64,000 bases of DNA, taken from contig VZSF01002153.1 of assembly GCA_013398295.1 (NCBI GenBank), positions 82,920-146,919 of the forward strand, written 5' to 3'. This document shows positions 52,036 to 64,000 of this stretch, piece after piece (position 1 is the first letter of the stretch; the number at the start of each line of letters is the position of its first letter). This DNA is from Chionis minor. Lineage: Eukaryota > Chordata > Aves > Charadriiformes > Chionididae. The notes beneath the pieces were generated by a model. It was not told where the DNA came from. It worked only from the letters and a program-made list of their open reading frames with translations, and did not search any database. The position numbers were made by a program, and so were the translations under genes.

Positions 52036-54248
52036 CGAAGGGAGAAATAACTGCTTGCAGTCATGATCTGGCTTCAGTACTCTGCATTTTATCATTGTTT
52101 CTGTTGCTTATGACAGTAGAAGAAAAAGCCCATAAAAATGTGTGATGTTATAATCCAGGAAACGTGGACTTGTTGGAAGGCTGTTGGTTAATGTCCTCTG
52201 GATCCAACAGTGGTATCGATGGGTTTTGAGCAGTTTCAATTTGTCAGTATTCCTGGCTTTGGGTGTTCGTGAAATTGGCACTGTTCTGGGTTGCTGTTTA
52301 GGAACTAATATGTTTCTGTTAACCCTGTTTTCCTTCCAATGTTTTGCTCAGGAAATAAGGTTTTTTTTCCTTTTATGTTCTTTTAGTTTCTTCTGGTATT
52401 ACTGCTTAATAGGCATCACTCTTTTGGGAATCAAGTATTTCGTTATAGCTGGTCCTAATATCCCAAAGGAGACCAGTGTGTGAAGAAATGGTGACATCGT
52501 GGTTCTGCTTCTCTTTACAGAACAGACTCAGCAGGGGAGGGAATGCATCATGTAAAGATGCCGTATTGCAGCAAGTATCTCCAGGATTTTTCAGATGAAT
52601 GCATAGGAATGAGACAGAAATGTAGTTTGGATTCTTTATGCTGTGTGGTTTCTCATTGTCAATTGTTTCAACTCTGGGAGTCATCTTTCTTAACCTAAGA
52701 TTTTTCAAGAAAAATCTCAAACCTTCAGCAAGAAGGGAGAATAATACAATTTTTCAAACGGGGATATGCCAGGGATCTCCCCTGCCAATGCACTTGTGTA
52801 ATGCCCAGAAAGTGGAAAGAGCCTGTCCATTTTCTGTCTTCAAACATTGTCATTTTACTCCTCTTTACTATCTGTTGTACTCTGTCCAACTCCTTAGTTA
52901 TAAGGAGTTGTCTTTCCTGTGATTAATCTTAGCAGGTTTCTGTCATGATAGGGAAAAGTAGTGATGGAATATTTAAATGGTCAATGAGTTTCATAGCATT
53001 AGCACATTCTATCAAAGCAAATTGTGGTAAAAGTAACAAAATGTGGAAGCAGAGTCACACGTGAATAAAACAAAGTATTATTCAGCTTCGTACTTTTAAA
53101 ATGTTACGCAGTATCAGTGCAAAATACTTTTCTTGCTAAAAGTTGTAAATCAAAGAGCAGCATTTACTGGTTTGTAACATATGCTCATGCTTGGCAAAAG
53201 TAGTGGCAGAAAACATGTCAAACGATGGTGCTTAGAGTATTAAAGTTTTAACAAAATGTCAGAGAAACTGGAAACTGGTTAATCCAGAGAAATCTGTCAT
53301 AAAGATTGCATTGTAAGGTGGTTTCAGCATGAATTCTAGTGACATATGGGAGCTTAAAATATAATCTAATGATATATCTCTATTGGTGAGATGTTTATGT
53401 AACATGATTGCAACAGAGATGTCTTTTCTTGTTAGTTTATTAGGATAATGAAAGTTGCAATCTTTATAGAGCAATGCAAAGAACAAATTTTACTCAAAAA
53501 CAGTCTTAGCACTGGAACCAAAACTTTCTTGTTCTTCTATATACATGTATGAAAAGAGAAATAATGCATCTAGTTTGGAGTCTGGCAGCCTGCTGTATGG
53601 AGATCTGTGTTGTTGCTGTCTTCTGTTACCATGGATTGCTGCTCTGGGCATCAGTGTGTGTAGCCCAGCAAAGAGGCACAATGGAAATACAATATAAACT
53701 GTGGAATTGACGTGCCAAAGCGGAAGACAAAACTTTGTTCAGAGGAAGCTCTGAGGGAAAGAATTTCATACAGAACTAATCAAGTGAAGGTCTTTTCCAG
53801 TGGAACTGGAATTTTAAGAGCTCTGTCTATAACACAATAAAAATCTGAAATTATTTTAATGTATTGCGACTTATAAGCTAGGGTTTTGGTTACCATGTTG
53901 CTTGGTGCTATAGAAAAGCTATTACGTGGAAAAAAATGTTTGAATGGGTGGATTTCTAGTATTCATATTGGTCCTTAGTGTAAATGTTTTTCTGTGTTAT
54001 GGAAGGTTTTTAATTTCAGCTAGTTTTTTTGATGAAAGTGATTTGTAATGTGACAAGCTGCAACGTATCACTGATGTCCCATAAAAACGTATCTGATTTT
54101 GTTAAAATTCCACAGATGATGCAGTTAAGATACTTTCCCGGTATAGTTTATGTCAATGGCTACACTTATACTGATTAATCAAACACGGGGATGGGAGGGC
54201 AGAAATCTAATTTCTTGAAAGGTAAACGAACTCTTGGTAAATATTATG

Positions 54249-54570
54249 ACGGAAGACCTTTGCGGCAGTGGCCGTCACGGCAAGGCACCGTCTGCGTGTG
54301 ATGGCGTTTCCTGGCAGGTCTCCTGGGTGCCCAGCTGTAAAGCATGGCAGAGGGGTGGCATGTCCCAGACATCTTGGTGCTCCCTGGGGAGACGTGGCAG
54401 CTGTTTCACTGCAGTCTGCTCTCCAGCACCTGGGAAGTGTCAGAGCCCAAGAGGGAAAGTTGTCATCAGTCTTACGCTGGTAGGACGAGGAGTTGGAAGG
54501 GCTCCGTTCTTCACAAATCATCAGGCGCTCTTGATTCTGGCCGCTCTTCTAGCTGCCTAATTGGACGCAT
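54249..54570. other. Locally GC-rich patch, unidentified
   Basis: About 320 bp have clearly higher G+C and more CpG than the surrounding intron (tttgcggcagtggccgtcac … gcaaggcaccgtctgcgtgt … gctccctggggagacgtggc). Three + frames and one minus frame stay open for 71-108 codons. That follows from low stop-codon frequency in GC-rich DNA and is not coding evidence. It could be a decayed repeat, a regulatory element or an alternative exon. None of these can be shown from the sequence. Confidence 0.55.
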
Positions 54571-54792
54571 TCCAGCTGCTTTTTTAAAAGTTAGGTTTTA
54601 CATTTCATAATTTAAATATGTTACAGGAAGACTGAGGAAATCCTATCTGATACATTGCTATAGCAGGATAGTTCTTTTAAATAAGGGTGAAAATTATTAC
54701 TGCATATGTATTCAGATCATGTTTGTTCTGAGTGATTTTCTGAATACCCTGGATGATGTAAGCACCTGAATATTACACTTCTTGTAGTCTTA

Positions 54793-54825
54793 CTTTTCTC
54801 TCTTTTTTCTTTTTTCTTTTCTTTT
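54793..54825. repeat. Polypyrimidine tract (triplex/H-DNA candidate)
   Basis: A pure C/T run of about 33 bp (cttttctctcttttttc, tttttctttt, ctttt) has rough mirror symmetry, the sequence requirement for intramolecular triplex. It is not followed by a convincing acceptor AG, since the next bases are gactaatg. Confidence 0.7.
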
Positions 54826-56774
54826 GACTAATGATAATGGGAGAGAAATCAATCTAGTTTTGTAGATTCTGTAATATGAAAGGACAAGGTTGCAACAGAA
54901 GATATGCATGTACCCAATTACTTTTAGTTGTTGAAATATTTTCTGTATCTGAGGGAACAATGTTTATAAGTCACTGTTGTCTTGGTTTGTGTGGCAGAGA
55001 GTGTTGTGTGGGAAAAAATGCCATGATTGCCTTACTACGGACTGTATCATAACACAAGTATACAGTACAGCGACTTCACGTGACTATTAGGGGAATCCAC
55101 TGTTGGATTCGGGATCCTGCTTCTTATATTCTTCCTGTTTCTTCATGTACTTTGGAGAAGAGAGATGTTTGAGGATATTAGTCCTTTTAATGTTGTTCAG
55201 GTACATGCCAGCAGCACAACCCATATATCTACGATGCTTTACATATCTTGAGACTATTAATATTCATAGTTTGTAGTAGATATAAAAAAGGCATGATTTC
55301 ACAGGCAAATTGAACATGCTCTTTTATGACCATGGTTTGTCTGTGACTGCATAGTATTTTTTGATAATTTTTTCCCCTATAATATAAGACCAGTATTAAA
55401 AGAAATGACACCCTTCAGTTCAGGAGAGTGTCATTTTGCTTTGTGATTCTGCAGAGTTCTTCTAGTTGCTGGAAGTGACAGCAAAACAGCCTCAGAGTGG
55501 CATTTGTCTGATGAGGTAGGGTTTAGCTCACCTAAGGATAACAATCTAATAGTCAGGCATCTAGCTAAATAAACTGTTGGGTCTCCCTGTATTGCCAAGG
55601 GAAAGTTGTATATCTCCCAGAATCAGGTCATCACACCTATCTGAAGAGGAGATGAATACTCCTATGAAGGTTGTTCATTCTTCCCAGTTTCTGCAGATGG
55701 AGTCCAGTTGTCTGGTCTCAAGATTAACCTAAATCCCTAACCTGAAGTTAGAGATGCTAAATCTCTCTCTATTCCAAATTGCACTGATTTTTCAGTATAT
55801 TAATTTTGTGCTTTTGTGTATCATCATTTAAAGTATATTCTGTCTTTTTTCTTCTGGTGGTGCAACTGGAGATTGCCCCAAATCCCCATTTTCTGTGCCT
55901 ATGGAATGTGTGTGTTTCATATCCAAACAGCAACTTTATAATCAGGACAATTGTCTTAGTGCTTGTCCATGAGTACCAGTCTTTATATAAATATATTTGA
56001 ATCCAAAGAGGCTTTAATCATGGTAGTTTATTCAAAATGAGAATGTTTTCAGGTTAGGCATAGTCATGATTTGAGGGACTGTACTTTTTCAGTCATCATC
56101 TTGTATGCAAGGGAGAAAACCCTCTTATGTGTTACAAATATTTGTATTTCTAGATTCTCTCAGGGAAAATTTGTTAATTCCAAAGTTATCTTTAGAATGA
56201 TGGGTTGTCTAGGCTAGAGAAGCTAATATCGTACCAGTGGAAGCAATGCTTAATGTCTCTAACATTGCCTCCACTTTACTCTAGATCTTTGTTTTAATTT
56301 CCAGGCTGTCTGAACACACCCCATCACTCAATACTTGTTTTTCTGTGTTGAGCAAAGCCTTTGCAGCTTGCTGCTGTGTGGCTCATGGGTTAAAAGCCAA
56401 CCTGGTGGCATCATGCCATACTAGTATGAGTGGTATCGCTTTGGCTAAATTCATATCTTGTACATGAAACTGGTGACTAAATGCCGATTGATAGGTGGGT
56501 ACAATTGTTACAAGGAAAAGGAGCAGGAAATGTCAAATATCTCACGTAGGTAACCCACTTCAAGGTGGTGCACACTGGCCTCAGCCCCCGGAGACTCTAC
56601 CTGATGAAAGTTTCCATTTAATGAGTGCTGGTATAAGGTGTAAGACAAGAAGCATTTCTTTTTATGGATCAGGTCACTAATTTTTGTTACTAGGTTGACA
56701 AAATCTTGTACCTCTCAAAGAAAACTCATTTATGATGATGGTGTCTCAGTAAGGGTGAGCATCTGGTGTGGGAT

Positions 56775-56885
56775 AGCACCAGACTGGGAAACAGATTTCT
56801 GATTCTATATTTACTACTAATTTGGTCACTTTGGTGACCTGTGGCGACGTCTATCTGTGCTATAGTTTCTTTTTCTACTACATTA
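56775..56885 (+). mobile_element. Possible MIR-type SINE, heavily eroded
   Basis: The blocks gcaccagactgggaaacaga, tttctgattctatatttact, ggtcactttggtgacctgtg and ctgtgctatagtttcttttt follow the order of a MIR head and core (ctgggaaac … ttctagt … tgtgaccttgggcaag … ctgtgcctcagtttcc). The 3' part is not recognisable. A profile search is needed to settle this. Confidence 0.4.
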
Positions 56886-58796
56886 ATGTTTCTCTGGCTA
56901 ACAAACCCACTGTAAGAGTTGAAGCTGTTGTAATCTAGAATGATTTGGTTGTTAGTAGTATAGAATATTAGGAAGAAGCTGCTCTTAGTAAGACAAGCAT
57001 AAGTGAAATGTAATATAGCTTCTAATAGAGAATGGTACTACTGTGGATTAACTACTGAAGTCCATTGTATTTTCAGGTTATCAGCAATAATTGCTATCAG
57101 CATTAAGCCCTTTACATCTAATTACCTCTTTAAAGCCTTTTCATAGAGCTTTTTTCTTCTTCCACATGTTTTATGATTCAGGCATCTAATGATTCCCCAA
57201 AAGAAACCGCATTGTAAACAGATTGGTCCCATTAGCACAAGCTGTGTAATAAGAGAATACTATAGTTTGTTACACATTAATTTTCCATGGCTTCTTTCTT
57301 GCTTTTCTTACGGATTCCAAGCAGAAATTGATAATATCAGGCAGTATATAGGAGTACACTAATCTGATTTGTCTCTCCCTGAAGATTACTGGCTATGTGC
57401 AGTCTGTCCCACTTGAACACAATTAGCAAATTATATTTTTGATACATTTACTTAAAAAATAATTTTTCTATCCTATCTCTGCTCACATATAACATTAAAA
57501 AAAAGAGGAATTCAGTATTATTTATCTACGCATTTTCAAGGAAAGTAAATTATTTCAGGTAATCAAGAGATTTTCAATATCAACAAGATTTGAAAAATAG
57601 AGCAGGTATCTTGAAATCCAGGGGATTAAATGCACTTCACCTGATTGTATTTATGTAACATATGCATGAATTCCTGATGCAGTTCCCTTTCTCTATTTCT
57701 TTGACTGTATATTTCTCCTTTTTCTTTTTTTTTTCTCTTACAAAACAAAAATATTTTGAATTTTGCTAGTTTGAGAGCATAATTTTCAGAAATGTTCAGG
57801 CCAGCCTCCTATCTGAAATGGGTCATTTGGTGCATTTTATTTTTTTTATTGTAGAGCTGGTTGACATTGACTGAAACTAAACACTTTGAATATTGAGGGC
57901 ATTTGCACATAAGACTGCGAGTGCAGAGGGGAGAAAAAAAACGTTCCTTTTGTGACACTACCAATCTTCAACAAGGACATAGAATTGTATTTTCTTTTAA
58001 AACTGTAGAGTAGCAAGTATGAAAATACATGTTTGTTTTGGGAAATAGCTGTTCCTGTGTAGAACTTTAAGAAAGCCACAAAACCCCTGTGAAAACAGAG
58101 ACCAGAATAAGTCCTTCTGTATGTGTTATTAATAGTAGCAGAGCTCAAAGAGACATGACAATCTGGAATATTTCAATGAGGAACCCTCAGGTCAGAGTTT
58201 TCAGCAAAACTTGAGTAACAAGGTCATGTTGGTTTGGATGTTGCAATTATTTGTCATCTTTGCAACCAGCCGGGGCTTTCATCTGGTTTGTAGAATGAGT
58301 TTGAGAGCTGTTTGTTGAAGCTTTGTTTTTTTGTTTGGATTGTTTGTTTTTTTTCCTTCTCTTGTAGTGTAAACCCTGGCAAAGGTGAGATGTCAGAACA
58401 ATTCGGGACTAAAGATATAGCAGAGATGAGATACCATGTGAGGTTTTCTGTTCAAGACTGGGTTACAAATTTAAATGATGAGATTATGCCATTACCAACC
58501 TTTTTGCTGAGTAAAGTATAAAATTGATGTGGAATGTGCAGAGCATATTGACTTGAGATCACCAATGCTTAAATATGATTGCAGAGAGAGACTAAACTTT
58601 GTATAGCTGGTTTCTTCGCTGTGTGAAAGACACAGATGCCAAGAGCCAGAAGAGTAAAGCCAAAAGGAACTGAATACTGATCAGCACAGTTGCATCATGA
58701 ATCGATTTTTTTTTTAATATTGCTTAAATCTGATAGTTTTGATAAGTATGTGATGGATAAAGCCAAAGGAATGTGTGCAAGAATATTCCTTGCATA

Positions 58797-58890
58797 TTTT
58801 TCAATTTTCTTAGAGTTTCTTCACCCCATTTCAGTTATAAACCTTTTTCAATTTTCTTAGAGTTTCTTTACCTCATTTCAGTTATAAACC
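58797..58890. repeat. 47-bp tandem duplication, two copies
   Basis: Copy 1 spans 58797-58843 and copy 2 spans 58844-58890. Both start tttttcaattttcttagagt and end cagttataaacc. They differ at two positions, both C in copy 1 and T in copy 2 (ttcaccccatt versus ttacctcatt). The few differences point to a fairly recent local duplication. Confidence 0.95.
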
Positions 58891-61846
58891 TTTTCTTAAG
58901 GGAATTCATTATTAGGAGGAAGAAGGAACAATATTATGTGAAAAAAATAACATGTTGAAGTGACTTCTCAGCATTTCATGTTTATCAAAGCTGTCTAAAT
59001 GCCAACAAGGTGAGACTTCTCCAGTCTTCAGTAACAGCTGATCCAGCTTAGGGGTAGTTATATCTAGACAGAAATAAAAGGGTTGGAATTAGTACTCTTT
59101 TCTATTAATAGAGTTTAGAATTTTTTTTCAAGGGCATCTTTAGGATGGAGGGGGTGAGAGTTGTGAGTATGCAGGACTGTTAATTTCCCAGTGCAAATTC
59201 TTTAATGTGTTCCTATACTTAATCATGTGTCTTAAGAAAACAAGAGGAATTTGTAAATACTCAGTGGGAAAAAACAGTGTGTGTAAGTTGAAATCCTTTA
59301 AATTGGTCTATGTTAAAGACGTGGAAGTATATATATCTACATATATGTATGTAAACTAACAGGCAGTAATGTTTTTGTTTCTTCTAAAGCATCAGTTGCC
59401 AATTTAAAGTACCAGGCAAATGATATGTGTACTAATACAGAAATCTAGTTTTTGGTTAGGAAAGTTAATGTACAAAAAAAATCAATGGAAGAGGTGGAAT
59501 GGCTGTCTTTAAAGGCTCAATTATAAAGTAGTGCCTCGTAGCTAAAACAATTTGAGAGTGATCTCCCTAAGTGACTCAAAATATTCTTTTATGTTCCCAC
59601 AGAAACATTTATTTACTGTTTAAACTATTGACCAGCCAAAGTGAACTGCTGACGTTGTTTTATTATTTTGCTATTTTCGGTACATGCAATTAAAAGTATA
59701 AAAATTTCACTGTCAGGAAGCATCAACACCAGCCATCTTCAACAAAGATGGAAAGCACGTAAGAAAACCAGAATTTATTAAAATAAGAAAGATGAACTAG
59801 ATGAGAGGGAAATTTTCCAGGAATTTTCATTTTTGTATTCATTGAACTTAGATGAAAGGAAAGTTAGAGTAAATTTGTTCTTACCTTTACCCTTGAAGTT
59901 ACTTTTTACTCAAAAGTGTATATTTATTATATGTTTCTTTCTGGTTTTGCCTGTATAAATCTGTAGATATCTTTCAGTCATTACACAGCAAAATGTATAA
60001 ATGATTTCATGTGGCTGTGAATCCCAGGCTAAGCACCAGAAGCGTGTTGCTTCCATGGCACCTACATATGTTCCTCGTTGCAGTAACTGCCAGAACAGCG
60101 GTCGGTTACAAACACTAGAATTTCTCTTATCTGTTACCAGTAGCAATCTTGGTCTTGTTTTACTGTCATGGCACTTGTGACCCAGGTGGCTACAGCGTGG
60201 GAGCACAGTGGAAAGGAAAACAATAGTGATCAGCATAACATAGACTTAAATCTTCTGGTGTGGGAGACGAGGCAGTAGTGGAAAGCAGAGATTCAAGCCT
60301 ATGCTGTAATTCTTTATTCATTGTGCCTTTTTTCAGACAGATTTGGAGCAAACTTGGACTCAAAATTGCAACTTGTAGAAGAGGGCAACTGCAGTAGACA
60401 AATGGAAAATAAGTCTAGAGAGGAGCTTTTCAGAATAAGGGCTGCTGGTCTACTCAAAACCTGGCAGTGCTTCACTCATTCTTCCTTCATTGCTTGTATA
60501 TTTTAGATGAAAGATACACTCTCACTGTGACTGATGGGAAGTGCAAAGGTTTCAGGATAGAGGTATTGTCCTAAGGACTATGCTTCACAGATTATACCCC
60601 AGAGAGCTCTTGAGATACCATCTCAGCACCTGTTTTTCACAAGTTCCTTATCAATCAGGCTTTTAGAACTGAAGCTCCTTGTAAATTATCTTAAATCGCA
60701 TTGTAGTCTTTTAAAAATGTCAATTCCTACAAATGCCAGAGATTTAAAAGCAGCGCTGTTGTGGGAAGAGTTAAAATACCTGATTTTATAGATGCAGGTT
60801 ATAATTGATGCTAGATGCACACACAGGAATTGAGTCATTTCTTTAATCAACATCTCAAAGCCACTTTACAGTGGATAATTAATGTCACTTGCTGAGTGAG
60901 AGCTGAGCTGGGGTAACCAAATGCTCTAGGTGAGAAGTGGGTTGGGAAGAAAATCCACAGTGCACAAACAAGTACTGTTCACACAGCACACGTCATGCCC
61001 TGAAGGCTTTCTTGCCAGTGTAAAAGCAACTTTACAAAAGCAAATGAGTTTACAAAATAAATTGGGTTTGTTAAATCTGTATATATTTAATAAACCCACT
61101 GCAGAAAAAAAAAGTAGTGATTTCTATTGTTCTGATGTTTTTTGAGGACTTCCAAAACATTCTTGTTTTCACTCAAGATCATCTATACCAGTGATTGCTT
61201 GTATTGCAGCCAAACTAGTTATGTTACTCTAAACATTTTCCTCTATTATTGCCTGATTGTTCATGTTCTTTATCCCCTCTGAAAGAACTTATTGCGTTAT
61301 TTCTCCCTATCTATGTCACTAGGAAAAGCAGTTAAGAAAATTATTATTAGTGTCATATTCTAGACAGTAGGGCAAAGATTTGCCATTGACAGGCTTGTCT
61401 GTAGTCATTCCTACTCGACTTTGACATTGTATCCATGTTTTCTCATTAAAATGTCAGACCATAATGCATTTTGCATAAATTCATATAAGGCTAGAAGAAT
61501 ATAAAGTGCCTCAAGTTTTATCAGTGCTCTGAATGCTTATGAAACTTTTTCCTACAGATGTTCACTGAACTTTCACTGTCATAATTAACATGTAGGACTT
61601 TGTACATTTCAGTTAAAGGATTAACTACTTCTGCCCTTCCTCATGACACACAGTATGATGATCCCGTTCTATTTCAACAGCACTGTTTTCTACAGGGAGA
61701 ACATTTTAGTTAAAAAAACAGGTTATCTAGTACCAGGTATTTCTCCCTTTCCACTTTTCCGAAAAAGAGGGCTTAGTAATGTGGCAATGCGGTGTTCAAC
61801 TATACACAGCTGAACTGGTCACATAGTTTTTCAATTCTCTTTCATC

Positions 61847-61862
61847 TTTTTTTTTTTTTTTT
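61847..61862. repeat. Poly-T run (16 T)
   Basis: A homopolymer of 16 T is followed by gcatgtta. No associated element was recognised. Confidence 0.9.
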
Positions 61863-63841
61863 GCATGTTAAAGCCTTAAATTGTAGCAGTTGATTTGGGG
61901 AATCAGTATTATATACACTTAATTCACAGTTTCCCAAATCACAAGATTTTATTTTACTTTCATTAAAAGTAATTGTAGGAAATACAGAGCCTACACCTTC
62001 ATTTTATGATGAAAAGTTATACATTCAATTTGAACTAAAAATGTTAAATGAGAATTAAAGTAGTGGTGTTCATATTTCTGTTGTTCTAAGGACAGGCTTG
62101 AGGCAAAGATGAACATTTTTGAAACTCTTTGCATTTTCACTTAGAAATTCTGGCAATGTCGTTCTAAGTGAGGTTTCCAAAATTATTTTCTCTGTCATTA
62201 TTTATGTAATTATCAAAGCTCAAAGCTTTAATCTTGATGCTTTATTTGTCCTGCACTGCAGCTATGTGTGGATTTACTAACGGTAGGGTTCATTAATGCT
62301 GTGTTTCTGATATCTGTTCTTTTCCTTTCATCATTAATAGGATAGGATTTTAACTCATAAGGATAATGTTGATGGATATAATGAATGGTATAATCAGTGA
62401 CTTCATCTTTTCATCAGTGAGGTAGTCCAGTGACTTGCTGTTAATGCTAATGAAGTTGCCAGTAAATCTAGAGAAAAAACATGAACTTCAATAATTTTAA
62501 ACAGCAGAATTGAATTTGTGTTTTAGTTCACAGTGTTGGTAACTGTAACAACTTAGCAGATGTAGAAAATGCTCTTATTAGACTTTGCAAGATATCGCTT
62601 CTAAAATTGTGAATGAATGGTATGTTGCCGTGCATGTTTTGTGTAATATCAAAGCAAATACCAACATTCTCCTAAGCAAGTAAAAAATACCAAAAGAATA
62701 TAATGAAAACCAGTGACGATTGATTCAGTTCATGATTTGTTTCAGCTCATAGTTAAGATTTCTACTCTTGGGAACACTTAAAACAATTAGCAATCTATAT
62801 TTCAGGAGGTGCTCTAATACCTTTAAGTAAATCAATGTTCTCATTGCTACTTTGGGCATGCAAAAGATAAATAGTGGGATTTAAGAAAATTTCAGATCAA
62901 GTCAACTTTAAAAATATGATGGAACTGCATCTCCTTGGTTCTGCGTACGTTGCTGAGAAAGTACTCCACCGTCCTCTCAGATGGGGCATTCCAGTTGTAT
63001 CCCAGTGAGAAAGCCAATTGCCTTCGCTCATCATCCTCCCTGCCTGTTTGACCTTGTTTTCTGCCCAAGGGAACAAGATCTCAGGATGGTTCACGCCACC
63101 TCCTTGCCTACTTGCCTGATGGTTTAGGCACAACCATTGGATCCCTGTGGCCACTCACGACAGCTATGAGGAAGCATTGTAGCTATTCACAGTAGGTAAA
63201 AGATGCTAATGAGTGGGATTTAAACTGTGTGCAGAAATATGAAAATATGCATATTCCAGTGGTCCAGCGGGATTGCTTGGGTTGTATTAGGATTTTTGGA
63301 ATGAGCCAGAGTGTTCTGCATGCAGCACTGGTAACTGAGAAAGCAGTGCTTTTCTCAGTCTAAGGGAAACAGGGATCTAAATGTGACTAGAGGAGCTGTC
63401 TAGCAAATGTAACGTAAATTATGACCCAAACGTTTGTTGCTACATATTCCTTGTTGCTTTACACTTCAGAACAGGTGTTAGCCACAGTCTCCTGGCAAAA
63501 TTGTATCTTTGCTAATTAAAATCTGCCCTGCTAAATTCCCCCTGAAATTTTAATTGGATTTTGTATTTCTCACTGTATGCCATAAATTGTTGTGCGAGGC
63601 AGCTTTGTGCTATTAAATGGCTGCATTTAATTGGTAGGTAACACGCTCCTTATCCCCTAATACAGTGTTTTATCATTTGTGAAGTAATTCAAAATTTATT
63701 AATGCTGGTAGATACAATCCATGAAATCTTCATCAGACAAAACTCATTCCTGGCTTTCCCTGGTCGTCTTGGGTGATTTTATTTGGCTAGAAACTGCGTT
63801 AGAGAATTTTCTCAGGTGAATGTACAGGTAAAACTGTAAAG

Positions 63842-63926
63842 GGTTTTTTTCTTTGTTTGTTTGTTTGTTTTTTAAAAAAAAGAAAAACCACAAAAAACCC
63901 CACACCTCAAAACCCAACCCCCAACT
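63842..63926. repeat. T/G tract followed by A/C tract (low complexity, partly self-complementary)
   Basis: The stretch changes from T-rich (ggtttttttctttg, then three gttt units) to A-rich (aaaaaaaagaaaaacc, then acaaaaaaccccacacctca) at about 63873. Ggtttttttctt and aagaaaaacc can pair, so a slipped hairpin is possible. It stands 75 bp from the window end. Confidence 0.8.
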
Positions 63927-64000
63927 TCATCCATGCTGAGAACTGATTTAAAAAGAGAGTATAGTATAAAGACAGGTTATAAAATGAACTAGACTGAAAC

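Larger units (their letters stand above)
51416..56774. other. Intronic sequence, unassigned
   Basis: Apart from the G/T tract, the polypyrimidine run and the GC-rich patch, no feature was recognised. No exon-like block with splice sites was seen. Confidence 0.6.
56886..64000. other. Intronic sequence with candidate conserved non-coding stretches
   Basis: Three AT-rich, non-repetitive, TAAT-motif-rich stretches (about 57070-57130, 62200-62470 and 63480-63720) have the look of vertebrate conserved non-coding DNA, but no alignment was available. The remainder is unassigned apart from the 47-bp tandem duplication and the terminal low-complexity tract. Confidence 0.45.

Noticed and set aside
54249..54570. 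Overlapping 71-108 codon frames taken as a coding exon
   Set aside because: Several frames on both strands are open at once, which points to GC-rich composition and not to selection on one frame.
54975..55240. Segment starting tgttgtcttggtttgtgtgg, considered as another LTR end
   Set aside because: Only the first bases resemble an LTR terminus. No TATA/polyadenylation layout or matching far end was found.
33756..61862. Two poly-T runs both followed by gcat, considered as poly-A tails of related retrocopies
   Set aside because: The sequences beyond the shared gcat differ, and no retroposed body or target-site duplication was found.

Overview
This window looks like intron-dominated nuclear DNA from a bird. 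The base composition is AT-rich, and there is no operon-like or densely coding organisation. The interspersed repeats are a characteristic avian set: CR1 LINE fragments, solo LTRs of two families that I recall as widespread in birds, and worn MIR-type SINEs. The one convincing coding element is an 83-bp exon on the + strand at 30878-30960. It encodes the Cys-loop of a GABA-A receptor beta subunit ([15 protein letters not shown]) and has a good 3' splice site and a GTAAGT donor. No neighbouring exon of that gene is visible, so the exon is flanked by at least 30.9 kb of intron upstream and 33 kb downstream. The exon peptide is essentially the same in all beta paralogues, so the paralogue is not settled. 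Long introns on both sides fit GABRB1 or GABRB2 better than GABRB3, as far as I recall those gene structures.

Layout. 1-19449: upstream intron with an old MIR-like SINE near 3.5 kb, A/C-only low-complexity tracts, a 19-C homopolymer at 14.5 kb, a G/C-tract plus cryptic splice acceptor at 15.4 kb, and a nested palindrome cluster at 15.9 kb. 19450-20013: antisense solo LTR. 20014-25822: intron with a locally GC-rich patch near 21.1 kb. 25823-30051: two 2114-bp copies, apparently base-identical, in head-to-tail order, separated by one undetermined base (N at 27937). Each copy contains the same antisense solo LTR. This is most simply an unmerged contig overlap, not a biological duplication. 30052-30877: the last part of the upstream intron. 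30878-30960: the exon. 30961-64000: downstream intron with a 26-bp perfect palindrome (38.1 kb), an antisense CR1 3' fragment (42.0 kb), a second single N (50346), a long eroded sense CR1 (50.9-51.4 kb), a GC-rich patch (54.25-54.57 kb), a possible MIR (56.8 kb), a 47-bp tandem duplication (58.8 kb) and candidate conserved non-coding stretches near 57.1, 62.3 and 63.6 kb.

No CRISPR array, tRNA, rRNA or other complete gene was found by reading, and none of the 60-153 codon open frames resembles a known protein. I did not find evidence of a new biological system. The most consequential observation is the probable assembly-generated duplication, which would add 2115 bp to this intron.
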